DNA of 64,000 bases from Schizophyllum amplum (taxonomy: Eukaryota > Basidiomycota > Agaricomycetes > Agaricales > Schizophyllaceae): positions 620,001-684,000 of the forward strand of contig VDMD01000010.1 of the NCBI GenBank assembly GCA_007026445.1, given 5' to 3'. Below, piece by piece: positions 48,430-59,000 of the stretch. The notes under the pieces were generated by a model that saw only the letters and a list, made by a program, of their open reading frames with translations, ran no database searches and had not been told where the DNA came from. Each line of letters begins with the position of its first letter. The first letter of the stretch is position 1. The position numbers and the translations under genes are program-made.

Positions 48430-48834
48430 AGTCTCGATTGCTCTTTCCTTTTGTAGCTGTTCCTCTTGTTCTCATGTCTATCGCCTTTTATACTGCTCAG
48501 TCCTTTAATAGTTTCTGGTTGTTGGCCCCAGATGTGAATTGATTCGCTACAATTGTCCCTTGCCTTTCTGGAAAGTCATTTTTATTATGTACCATGGAGG
48601 TCATCGGATAGTCTCCCGCGGCCGACGTTCATGGACATCGGATGAGTATTTCAAGACTTTACAGCTCGAGCCACCCGCCCAGGCCGCCGCCGGCGCATGG
48701 CTCAAGGCCTCCATCTAGAGCTATTGACACATACCCAGCCGAGAGCAGGGCCGCAAAGGCGGTGTAGTGCGTCCTCAAGCGGACCTGCTCTCGGTTATAA
48801 GGCCGCGGTATGCGCTCGGGGGTAGGGCCTGGGC

Positions 48835-48836
<2 letters not shown>

Positions 48837-48871
<35 letters not shown>

Positions 48872-48883
48872 GGGGGGGGGGGG
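48837..48883 (+). repeat. Poly-G tract (34 G, one A, 12 G)
   Basis: An almost pure run of 46 guanines broken by a single adenine at 48871. It is strongly G-quadruplex-prone. True length is likely polymorphic and may be mis-sized by sequencing. Confidence 0.9.
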
Positions 48884-49683
48884 CTAAGGAGCAAGTGGGT
48901 GGATGCTCGACACGAAAGAGGACACCAGGCATCCAAATCCAGCGGGCAAGGCTCGCACCTGTCCCTCTCGCTGTTCGGCTTTCCACAGATAAGAAAGAGG
49001 AGTACTACAGGACAAAGTCACGTACCTGCAGAGCGATCGCCTGCGCCGTTAGCGTTCCTGTTATGGGCAACCAAGCCGCTACAGTAGAATTGTTTTTGTG
49101 CCCATATGTCTAGGTACACGGAGGGGGAAGGTTGTTGCGGTGCAACGTTTACATACGATTACTAGGCATCGTCGATGAGATGGCGACGATGTGGTATACA
49201 GGGAGTCGATCAGGTGGTAGGTCAACAGGCTCGGAAGCCGCCCAAGCGCTTTTCTTCAGACGATGCGGAGAAGCTGGACGCGGCATTGAACACCGGTCTG
49301 CGTCGACGAGGCGTCGGATTAGGAGACGATGGTGCTGAGGCGGTGGACGACGGTGGCGAGGGTCTGCGCGCTGCGGTGGGTCGACAGTTGTATTAGGCTC
49401 TTGGCCTTGGACGCAGGGCGCGCTGCCGAAGGCGAGGCAGGCGTACTCGCCAAGGATGGCACTGATTTCCGAGTCGGGGTAGCTCATCTCCGCGCTGTAG
49501 CCGGCGAGGTCGCCCTCCGCGCACAGCTGGCCTGCATGTACGCGGCATGGGTGTCGGCGTGCGTTCTTCATCGTCGTCTTCGTCCTCATTGTGAACCGAC
49601 GGACGTTTGCAAGAGGACGGAGATGTGGACTTCCTGGGCGAGGGCGCGCGACGCGTATTCTGGGATGTCTATCGCCTCTCCGT

Positions 49684-49711
49684 CCCCCCCCCCCCCCCCC
49701 CCCCCCCCCCC
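49684..49711 (+). repeat. Poly-C tract (28 C)
   Basis: Uninterrupted run of 28 cytosines about 800 bases downstream of the poly-G tract, i.e. in inverted orientation to it. Confidence 0.9.
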
Positions 49712-50489
49712 GCGGGAGCCGCAATGAATGATGGGCAGAAGGGAGGGACCCCGTCGGCAGCTCGGGAGATAGTGTGATGGTGGCGACGATGGAACGCTTC
49801 GACGGCCATCGCTCAGCGCCGCTCCGGCTGCCGCACAGTTCACTACAGCGGCGGCGAGCGGTGCAAGCTGGCCTCCTGCTGGGCTCAGCGCGTGGACGCC
49901 GTAAGCCAGTGGAAGACGCCAGCCAGAACCAACGTCTCGCGCGCGCAGGCCGTCCGCAACAAGATACGAACGAGCAGTTCGCAACAACGGGCTCGCCATT
50001 TTTGTTCGTACGCCGCGCTCGCCCCCTCCGCGTGGAGGATGCACAGTTGGGGCGCCGCCCGCGTCATGCTATGAGAGTCGCCGGCGCGACTGCCCTCGTG
50101 CAGCGTAGACGCGCGCGGTAGTGAAGGGCGGGGACACCCTCGGTAGACAGCCCGCGCGCTTAAGGACATTACATGGCGAGTAAGGAGCGGGCGAAGAGGT
50201 GTGATGGTGATGAGGGGCGTAGCGGACCTGGCGTTGTGCGCTGATGACGGGTGTCGTAGAGGCGCGCATGGGGAGGGTGCGCGTCAAGGGGCATTGCACG
50301 TACGAGTGGTGAGAAGGGCCCATACAGATGGACAATTGAGCCAAGCGCCGGCAGTCGCTACAGGAGAAGGTCACCTGACGAGTGGTGTAACGCGCAAGCG
50401 AGGGACGCGACGCGACCAGCAACGACGAACGACGCGCAACAGGACGTGACGGCGCAGATCGAAGGCTACCTTCCGCAGGCGAAGGGAGT

Positions 50490-50960
50490 ACTCTGAGGCG
50501 GAGAACGGGGGGCTCGAGGATGGGAGCACGACGATGACAAAGTACGAACCGGCGACGACCAAATACGAGCATGCCACAACCAAATATGCTCCCGCGATCA
50601 AGTACAGCCCCGTCGTCGAGGCCCACGAGCTTGAGCACATTCTCGGCATCCCGCGGTACGAGGAGGAGCGCGAGCGCGAGGCGCGGTCCGGCGTCGTCTA
50701 CGGGCTCGTCGGCACGCGTGGGAGCTGGGGGTGACGGATGCGCGGGGGCAGGACCCGTTGAAGGCGTGGAAGGACAGGGAGAGCGGGGGCGGGGCGATCG
50801 ACGTGCACCTGCATCTGCCGGCGGGCGCGCAGAAGAAGGACGGGCCGAGCGCGGGGACGGCGATGACGTGCGCGCTGGTGTCGCTGCTGACGGGCGCGGT
50901 GGTGCCGACGGACCTGGCGATGACAGGGGAGGTGAGCGAAATGGGTTGTCTATGTTTGCC
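50490..50960 (+). pseudogene. Duplicated, truncated fragment of the Lon protease gene
   Basis: From gagtactctgaggcggagaa onward this closely copies the Lon gene from about 44108: the KYEPATT repeats, [20 protein letters not shown], then, after a deletion of about 130 bp (44353-44487 missing), [40 protein letters not shown], the exon end at GACAGGGGAG and the first bases of the following intron. The deletion disrupts the reading frame and neither the ATPase domain nor the Lys of the catalytic dyad is included, so no protease can be made. Confidence 0.9.
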
Positions 50961-51092
50961 CCCATATACATGTGTCACGGCGTAGATTTCCTCGCTGTGA
51001 GGGATAATGCATGTCAGCAACGGGACATTGGCTTTTTAGCGACGGAACATTATACAAACAGCAGGTTTGTAGTCGGGCATCTCAATACATGA

Positions 51093-52580
51093 CTAGTGTG
51101 CTGCTATAGCCTGCCGCAAACGGTCCGCGAGCACGAACATCTGATGCCCATCCTCCGCAAGCACCCCGTCTTCATCCAGCGCTCGATCTATCTTGCTGAA
51201 GTGATCAGCCGCACCCGACATATGAGCGACCTTGCACGCTGCGGCGTGGAGCTGAATGTACTCGCGAGACGGCAACGGATAGAGTCGCTCGTTCGGCGTC
51301 GTGAACTCGATGATGCCGTCGTCAGAATAGACTTTCACCAGCACCATCGCCTGCCGCCTGTTGGGTGCACGCACAAGGTATCTATGGCCCTCCTCGCCGT
51401 CCTCGGCCTAAAGGGGACGATGGTCAGGCAGATTATACAAGATAAGGTGAGTGGCATATCTGCGCGTACGACGTGCTCGAGCCAGAGGTCCAGAGAATCG
51501 AACATGTCAAGGTATTCGGACGAGATGGAGATGACGTTCTCGAGCCGGTGGATCAGCGCGCCCTGCAACTCTTGTCGGAGGTGGCTGTGGCCGAAGCTTT
51601 CCAGAATATCCAACACAGACGTTGCCCATGCCTGCATAGTATAGTATAGTAAGTAGAAAGTCAACTGACAAAACTGCTGATCTTGAGACAAGCCTCGAGA
51701 GTCGAAGCAAATGTGCTCACTTTCTTGTAGTAGTTGGCATCCGTTGCGATATTCTGGTTGATTGATTCACTGAAGATATGCGCACATTCCAGTTTACAGA
51801 ATGGCGTGGTTTCTGGTGTCCCCGACAGATCCTCGAGCTTGGTCGAGCGCGGCAGAGCCCGTGCTGATCGTAAGATGGCTTGCCTGTTCGAGTCTGGCGT
51901 GTGGTCGTCGTAGAGTGGCGATAGCCGGGAGAATTGTTTGGTGAAGACGCATTGGTCGTTGTCGCGTTCACAGGCCTTTTTTTTCGGGGTAGGATAAGTT
52001 GAGGGAAGCATGCGTAACAATTGTGCAGACATCCTTACATATCTTTTCGCGTCGGAATAATTAATGGGGGCGGGGATGAGTTTTTTCTCGATAGTCTCTC
52101 GACGGCGATCGAAGGAATTGCGAGACGGGTGAGAGCTATCGGATGGTATGCGGTCTTTGGCCTTACGGACTGAGTTGCGTGAATGGGAACAGCTCGGTGA
52201 GGATGGCACTGAGACTCACAGGCGCGAAGGTACTGGTCGCAAAGGAAGCGTCCTAGATCAATGACCGTCTCGTCGTCCGGGCATGAGACAATCCGTAGTG
52301 AAAGCTCGTGACGACATTGGAGGCGCACAGCGAAGACGTAGAGCCAGCCGATGACACGAAGATGCATGATGTGTGTCTGAAGTGTTGCCCGAGCTTCCGT
52401 CGTATCCAGAGCTTCCGTGGTATCCCGAGCTTCAGGCGTATCGGCAAGCATCTTCGAGTAGCGGCGCTCGATGTCAACAAGCCTTCCGTAGGCGCTGTTC
52501 CAATCGGGTTCAAAACGGAGGTCTATGATCCGAGTGCTGTTCACTCTCGGTATTTTGGTGGGACCCCAGGGTGTGGACAT
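51093..52580 (-). CDS. HNH-domain (HNH_2-like) fungal protein, copy B
   Basis: Paralogue of copy A (39433-40849) with the same five-exon plan. I start at MSTPWGPTKIPRVNSTR because it aligns with MDIRWRPTELPAVDSPE of copy A; an ATG 114 bases upstream is in frame but not conserved. N-domain: FEPDWNSAYGRLVDIERRYS, IMHLRVIGWLYVF, DETVIDLGRFLCDQYLRA. HNH region: RDNDQCVFTKQFSRLSPLYD, then LECAHIFSES, the Cys/His core. C-domain: AWATSVLDILESFGHSHLRQ, LIHRLENVISIS, IIEFTTPNERLYPLPSREYI, LHAAACKVAHMSGAADHF. All exon joins keep frame, so the copy looks intact. Its last 70 bases are also present in the fragment near 46.05 kb. Activity unproven. Confidence 0.78.
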
Positions 52581-52754
52581 TGCTGCTGGGTGTGGAGATT
52601 TATGCTTTGTACGATTATAGTAAGTGGGGGACGAGAGTGGAACGAAAACAAAAGGCGGAGTCAAGTTTTGATGGCCGCTGTACTTACTTCCCACGTGACT
52701 GTGACACTGGCGTACATACTATAGTGACAGGTAACAAGTTCGATTTCCGATGTC

Positions 52755-53150
52755 GAGTCCCAGATCTCAGCGCTCAGGCGCTCGTTCACTCAGCGCTCAG
52801 GCACTCAGCGCTCAGGCGCTAGGCCCTCAGCGCTCAAGCCCTTAAGCCTCGGGCAACTTATACGCCAACGCATCCGATGCAGGTGTCTTGCACATCCAAT
52901 GCAGGTGTCATCATCTCTACGAACGACTGCCTGAGGAGACTAGTCATCATCCACTGCAGGTGTCATCATCCAATGCCGGTGTCATCGCCACGTACAGAGT
53001 ACCACGGTCACGGCAGGAGTGCAAGTGCCAGGATCAGTCAGGCCAACTTGATCAACAAATCGAGTTCTCCTCAGGCGCACCCGGGCCCCTCGTCCTTCTC
53101 CTCAGGCGCGCCCCTCGTCCTTCTCCTCAGGCGCACCCATCGTCCTACGG
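52755..53150. repeat. Cluster of three short direct-repeat families
   Basis: In order: ctcagcgctcaggc-type units (52765-52840), catccaatgcaggtgtcatc units (52870-52990), and ctcctcaggcgcaccc/ctcgtccttctcctcag units (53068-53135). Each has 3-5 imperfect copies. Confidence 0.7.
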
Positions 53151-53184
53151 GCGTGGCTGCCACCGTATGATATCATACGAGGCT

Positions 53185-54360
53185 GCGTATGACCTCGTCA
53201 TCGAGGGTGTCTGTCCTCCTCGTCGTCCATGGGCGTCTGACCTCGTCGTCGTCCGAGGGCGTCTGTCCTCGCCGTCCAAGGGCGTCGGACATCGTCGTCC
53301 GAGGGCTTCTGACCTCGTCATCGAGGGCGTTTGACCTCGTCGTCGTCCGAGGGCGTCTGTCCTCGTCGACGTCCGAGGGCGTTCGTCCTCGTCGTCGTCA
53401 AGGGCCTCTGTCCTCGTCATCGAGGGCGTCGTCTGTCCTCCTCGTCCGAGGGTGTCTGTCCTCGTCGTTCGAGGGTGTCTGTGCTCGTCGTTTGAGGGTG
53501 TTCGTCCTCGTCGTCCGAGGGTGTCTGTGCTCATCGTTCAAGGGCGTCTGTCCCCGTCGTCGTCAAGGGTGTCTGACCTCGTCATCCGAGGGCGTCTGAC
53601 CTCGTCATCGAGGGCGTCGGACATCGTCGTCGTCCGAGGGTGTCTGTCCTCGTCGTGAAAGGGTGTCTGACCTCGTCGGCAAGGGCGTCGTCTGTCCTCG
53701 TCGTCAAGGGCGTCTGACCTCGTCGTCGAGGGCGTCTGACCTCGTCGTTCGAGGGCGTCTGACCTCGTCGTCGTCAAGGGTGTCTGACCCGTTATCGAGG
53801 GCGTCTGACCTCGTCGTCAAGGGCGTCTGTCCTCGTCGTTCGAGGGCGTCTGTCCTTGTCGTCGTCCAAGGGCCTCTGTCCTCCTCGTCGTCAAGGGTGT
53901 CTGACCTCGTCGACGTCCAAGGGTGTCTGTTCTCGTCGTCGTCCGAGGGCGTCTGACCTCGTCGTCCGAGGGTGTCTGTCCTCGTCGTTCGAGGGTGTCT
54001 GAACTCGTCGACGTCCGAGGGTGTCTGTCCTCGTCGTCCGAGGGTGTCTGACCTCGTCATCCATGGGCGTCTGTGCTCATCGTCGTCAAGGGTGTCTGAC
54101 CTCGTCGTCGTCAAGGGCGTCTGACCTCGTCGTCGTCCAAGGGTGTCTGTCCTCGTCGACGTCCGAGGGTGTCTGTTCTCGTCGTCCGAGGGCGTCTGAC
54201 CTCCTCGTCGTCCATGGGTGTCTGACCTCCTCGTCGTCGTCCGAGGGCGTCTGACCTCGTCGTCGTCCAAGGGTGTCTGACCTCGTCATCCGAGGGTGTC
54301 TAACCTCGTCGTCGTCCAAGGGTGTCTGTCCTCGTCGTCGAGGGTGTCTGACATTGTCGC
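53185..54360. repeat. Minisatellite array 1, 27-30 bp unit
   Basis: About 40 imperfect tandem copies of a unit resembling gagggcgtctgacctcgtcg plus one or two extra gtc triplets. Variants alternate ctgacc/ctgtcc and gagg/caagg. Unit lengths are mostly multiples of three, so several frames stay open on both strands for several hundred bases. Confidence 0.9.
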
Positions 54361-54429
54361 CGGCGAGGGAAACACTGTCGAAGAGAAGGTATGCCGTAGT
54401 CAGATGGGATGTCGATATTCGGAGCCACG

Positions 54430-55015
54430 CCTCGTTCTGGTGGACGACCACGCCTCGTCGCTGGACGACCGAGCCGCCAGCTCGTCGGTCGGTGGACGAC
54501 CACGCCTCGTCCTAGTGTCGACAGAGCCGCAGCTCGTCGGTGGATGACAGAGCCGTAGCTCGTCCTGGTGGACGGGTGAGCCACGCCTCGTTCTGGCGTC
54601 GACGGAGCCGCAGCTCGTCGGAGGGCAGAGGTTGGTGGGCGGGCGAGTCCAGGTGGGCGGGCGAGTCGGTGGGCGGGTGAGGCGGTGGACGGGCGAGTCC
54701 AGGTGGGCGGGTAAGGTGGGAGACGGGTGATTCAGAGGTGGACGGGCGAGTCCAGGTGGGCGGGTGAGTCAGAGGTGGTCGGTGGGTGGACGGGTGAGTT
54801 AGAGGTGGGCGGATGAGGGGCGAGTCCAGGTGGACGACGGAGCCGCAGCTCGTCCAGGTGGGGAACGGGCGAGTCGGTGGGCAGGGGAGTCGGTGGACGG
54901 GTGAATCCAGGCGGGCGGGTGAGGCGGTAGACGGGGGGAGGCGCGTGGGCGGGTGAATCCAGGCGGGCGGGTGAGCCGCAGCTCATCCTGGTGGACGGGC
55001 GTCCTGCACGCTCGT
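54430..55015. repeat. Minisatellite array 2 (ggtgggcgggcgagtcca family)
   Basis: Imperfect tandem repeats of gtggacgggcgagtccaggt and close variants, with interspersed gagccgcagctcgtc units. Strongly G-rich on the plus strand, in contrast with array 1. Confidence 0.85.
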
Positions 55016-55019
55016 AGAC

Positions 55020-55600
55020 TTGAGCGTCCTGCACGCTCATAGACTTGAGCGTCGTCCTCGTGGAGGTGGGCGTTGCTTGTTGCAGTTGGGCGGGCGAGTC
55101 GGTGGGCGTCGCTTGTGCAGTTGGGCGTCGCTTGTGCAGTTGGGTGCCGCTTGTGCAGTTGAGCGCGTCGCTTGTTGCAGTCGAGCGCGGCGCTCTTGTC
55201 CTGGTGAAGTCCGTCGTGAAGCGGTCGCTCGTGGAGGTGGGCGTCTTGTGGGCTCGGGCGCGTCGGTCTTGTCCTGGTGGGCGTCGGTCTCGTCCTGGTG
55301 GGCGTCGGTCTCGTCCTGGTGGGCGTCACTCTTGTCCTGGTGAAGTCAAGCGTCGCTCTTGTCCTGGTGAAGTCCTTGTCCTGATGAGGTCCTTGTCCTC
55401 GTGGAGGGGGGCGTCTCGTTTTCGTGGAGGTGGGCGTTATTCACGCCTGGGGAGTCGGGCATCTCGTCTTCGTAGAGCTGGGTGTCTCGTCTTTGTGGAG
55501 GTGGGCGTCTCGTCTTCGTGGAGTCGCTCGTCTTCGTGGAGGTGGGCGTCTTTCACGCCTGGGAAGTCGGACGTCATTCGTGGAGGTGGACGTCGTTGAC
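55020..55600. repeat. Minisatellite array 3 (gggcgtcgctcttgtcctgg family)
   Basis: Repeats of about 21-27 bp such as ggtgggcgtcggtctcgtcc, ttgtgcagttgggcgtcgc and cttcgtggaggtgggcgtct. It grades from array 2, as if each arose from the edge of the previous one. Confidence 0.85.
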
Positions 55601-56050
55601 TACCATCGAGGAGCTGGACGTCGAAAGTGAAGGACGTCCGTCTGGGGCAGCGTCGGGGCATCTGCGTCTTTCCTCGTCGCCGATGAATTGTGCGGCCCTC
55701 GTCGTTGATGAGTTGTGCGGCCCTCGGCGTGGATGAGTTGTGTGGTCCTTGCCAAGGCGAGGGACTACGGCGACAGCAAGGGACTGCGTCGACAGGATTG
55801 GTGGAGATGCAGCTCGTGCGTCGGATGGGAGTGTGGGGCATCGCGAGAGGTGTAAGGAGGGAGTGCGCGGTGGTCGATCGTGTTGGTCGCGTGCCGATCG
55901 CGTCGCGCCTCGATCGCGATGACGCGCGTGTAACGAACGACGACCAGCGTCGCCGACGGGCAGCGTGGGCTATCGGACGACTCGGGAACTTATCTATGCG
56001 CCCATCACTACTGAGCCCGCTTATCGCCACTCTCTCTACTCTGGACCACC

Positions 56051-59000
56051 ATGAACACCGTGCACGCCGCAGACGACGCGCTCCTCGCAGAGCTCGGCTA
56101 CAAGCAAGAGTTCAAGCGCGCATTCAAACCGTTGGAGGTAACTCCCCCCCCCTCCCCCCCTCCCCCCTCCTCCCCTCCCACTAACTCGCTCGCCCAGGTC
56201 TTTGGCATCGCCTTCTCCATCATTGGCCTCCTCCCCTCCATCGCCTCCGTCCTCTTCTACGCCCTCCCCAACGGCGGGGGACCAGCCATGGTCTGGGGGG
56301 TCAGTACGCATGCGCAACCCTCCCTACCCCGCCTACTAATCTCACCCCCAGTGGCTCACCGCCTCCGCCCTCATCCTCCTCGTCGCCCTCTCCATGGCAG
56401 AGCTCGCAAGCAGCGCACCGACGAGTGGTGGCGTGAGCCCTTTCACTTTCCATCCGTCGCCGCCCCCTCCCTGTACTCACTTCCCAACAGCTCTACTTCT
56501 GGACCTTTGCCCTCGCCGGCCCGCGCGCCCGCACCGTGCTCTGCTGGGTCGTTGGATGTCAGTATGCGATTCATTTTGTTTGTTTCCTTTTCCTTCGGAG
56601 GACGGGCTTCCTTCTGCGGACGGGCTTGCTTCTGCGGACAGGCAAGGGGCCAAGAGAAAGGAGTGCGCTTCGGCCCCCAATAAGACGTGCTCCAGCCCCC
56701 GCTTATGACATGGCCATACCACACATCTACCCGTCCTCTTCCTCGCATACATCTCCCCGCACTCGCTTTCGCGCACATCTCCACGACCCCCCTCTCCCCC
56801 CTTCCTTCCCCCTCCTACCCTCTTCTCCATCGCTCCCCCCTTCCCATCGCTCGCCCCTTCCCATCGCTCCCCCCTTCCCATCGCTCCCCCCTTCCCACCC
56901 CTCCTTCCCCGGATACGCTATGCCAACCTACCCCTCCTTCCCCGGATACGCTATGCCAACCTACCCCTCCTTCCCCGGATACGCTATGCTAACCCACCAC
57001 ACCCTCTCACAGACGCGAACACGATCGGCTCCGTGGCCGCGGTGGCGAGTATTGATTGGGGGTGAGTGGGGTGGTTTATGCAATTTATGTTTTAGGTAGT
57101 GGTGCTGTTGGGGTTCTCGATGTTATTGAGAAGGGGGTGTTTGTCGCGGTTTGGGGAGAGGGGATGGAGGGGATGGGATGGAGGCGGAGAGCGGAGGAAA
57201 GGGGGAGGGGATGGAGGCGGGGAAGGAGAGGAGATGGAGGCGGGGAGCGAACAGGGGACGGAGGCGGGGAGCGGCGAGGGGTGATTGGGTGCTCGGGCTC
57301 TGCTTCGTCGTCGCCCTCCACTTGGCTTCGTCGTCGCCCTCCTCTTGGCTTCGTCGTCGCCCTCCTCTTGGCTTTGTCGTCACCCTTCATCTCCACCATG
57401 ACCCTTGTCACCGTCTACTAACCCTTGTCACCGTCTACTAACCTTTGTCATCTTCGTCTACTAATCCACGCTAACCCAACCCCCTCCCTCCCCCAGCTGC
57501 GCCGTCCAGATCATGGCCGCCGCCAACATCGGTAGTGCGGAGGGTTTCGAGGCCACGAGTGGGGAGTTGTTGTGAGTTTGCACTTCTTCCTCAGTCCCTC
57601 GTCCATCGCTTCCTCACTCCCTCGTCCATCGCTTTCTCACTCCCTCGTCCATTGCATCGTCACTCCCTCGTCCATCGCCTCCCCCGTCCCCCTCGTCCAT
57701 TGCATCCTCAGTCCCTCGTCCATTGCATCCTCACTCCCTCTTCCATCGCGTCCTCGCCCTCCCTTCAACCTTTCACTGCCCTCCTACCCTCGTCGCCCCC
57801 CACCCAAACCCCCTCACCCAAACCCAAACCCCCCTATAAACGCCCCTTCCCCCTTTGACCCCCCTTCCCCCACCCAAACCCCTTGGGTCTCGCTAACGCT
57901 CCCCCCCCCTCATCCCCCTATATAACCAACCCCCCTTCCCCCTTTCCCCTCCCCCCACCCTTTAACCACCTAAACCACACTAACCCCCCTCATCCCCCCA
58001 TATAAACACCGAACCTAACCCAAACACCGAACCTAACAGCGCCACCTACACCCTCATCCTCCTCTCCCACGCCGTCCTCTGCTGCGTGGGGACGCGCGCG
58101 CTGGCGAGGATGCAGGGGGTGTATGTGGGGGTTAATGTTTGGTGAGTTTGGGTTTGTGGTGGTGGCGTTGGGGAGTGAGGTTCGAATGAGTTTGGTGTTT
58201 TTCTTGTTAGGGTGAGGGGGAAAGGAAGGGGAAGGGGGAGTTTGGGAGGTTTTGTGGTGGTTGGGAGGTTTTGTGGTGGTCTACGTGCTGCGATGCGCGA
58301 GCCGTTTGTCGGATGCGCGCGTCTGATATGGCTCGGTGGCGCGTCCGATACGGCTCGCTGGCCCGTCTGATACGGCTCGCTGGCCCGTCCGATATGGGCT
58401 CGGTGACGCGTCTGGCTTGGCTCGGTGGCGCGTCTGGCTTGGCTCAGTGGCGCGTCTGGCCTGGTGAAAGTCTCTAACATGCCCTACTCCACATAACACG
58501 CCCTACCCAACCAACACCGCCCACCCACCGAACTAACACACCCCCACCCACCCAGCCTCTGCCTCGCCGTCATCGTCGCCCTCCCCGCATGCACGCCCGC
58601 CGAGTTCAGGAATAGCGCCGGGTTCGCGCTAGGGGGGGAGGGGTGGTGGAATGGTGAGTTCGGGCCCGCGTACCCCTCGCAATGCCAACGCTCACCTCCG
58701 CGTTCCCAATTCACAACTCTTCCTCCCCCCACCTCAACTCTTCCTCCCCCCACCTCAACTCGTCCTCCCCCCACCTCAACTCTTCCCCCCCACCCTCCCC
58801 ATTCCTCACAACGCTAACACACCTCTACTCTCTCACAACCCGAACACTAACATACACCCCCCCTCTTCTCTCTTCCAGTCAATGGCTGGCCGGACGGCTA
58901 CGCGTTCATCATGAGCTTTTTGGCGCCGCTGTGGACGATTTGTGAGTGGTTGAGTGGTTAGGGTTTCTTGTTTCTTTTTTTTGTTTCTTTCTTTCTTTTC

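Larger units (their letters stand above)
48430..50489. other. 2 kb non-coding region with G and C homopolymers
   Basis: No gene recognised. It contains the G tract at 48837-48883 and the C tract at 49684-49711. ORFs crossing these tracts encode poly-Gly or poly-Pro and are artefacts of composition. Confidence 0.45.
52581..56050. other. Repeat-rich intergenic region between HNH copy B and the permease
   Basis: A short promoter zone for HNH copy B, then successive tandem-repeat families (listed separately), then about 350 bases before the permease start. No gene supported; long frames inside are repeat translations. Confidence 0.5.

Noticed and set aside
48835..49113. Poly-Gly ORF across the G tract
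   Set aside because: Pure homopolymer translation without any flanking coding signal.
53145..54270. Overlapping ORFs on both strands of the minisatellite (DLVVVRGRLSS-type repeats)
   Set aside because: Frames stay open only because the repeat unit is a multiple of three; no start context, splice pattern or domain.
53185..55600. CRISPR-like regularly spaced repeats
   Set aside because: Units are contiguous and imperfect with no unique spacers, no Cas genes, and the genome is fungal.
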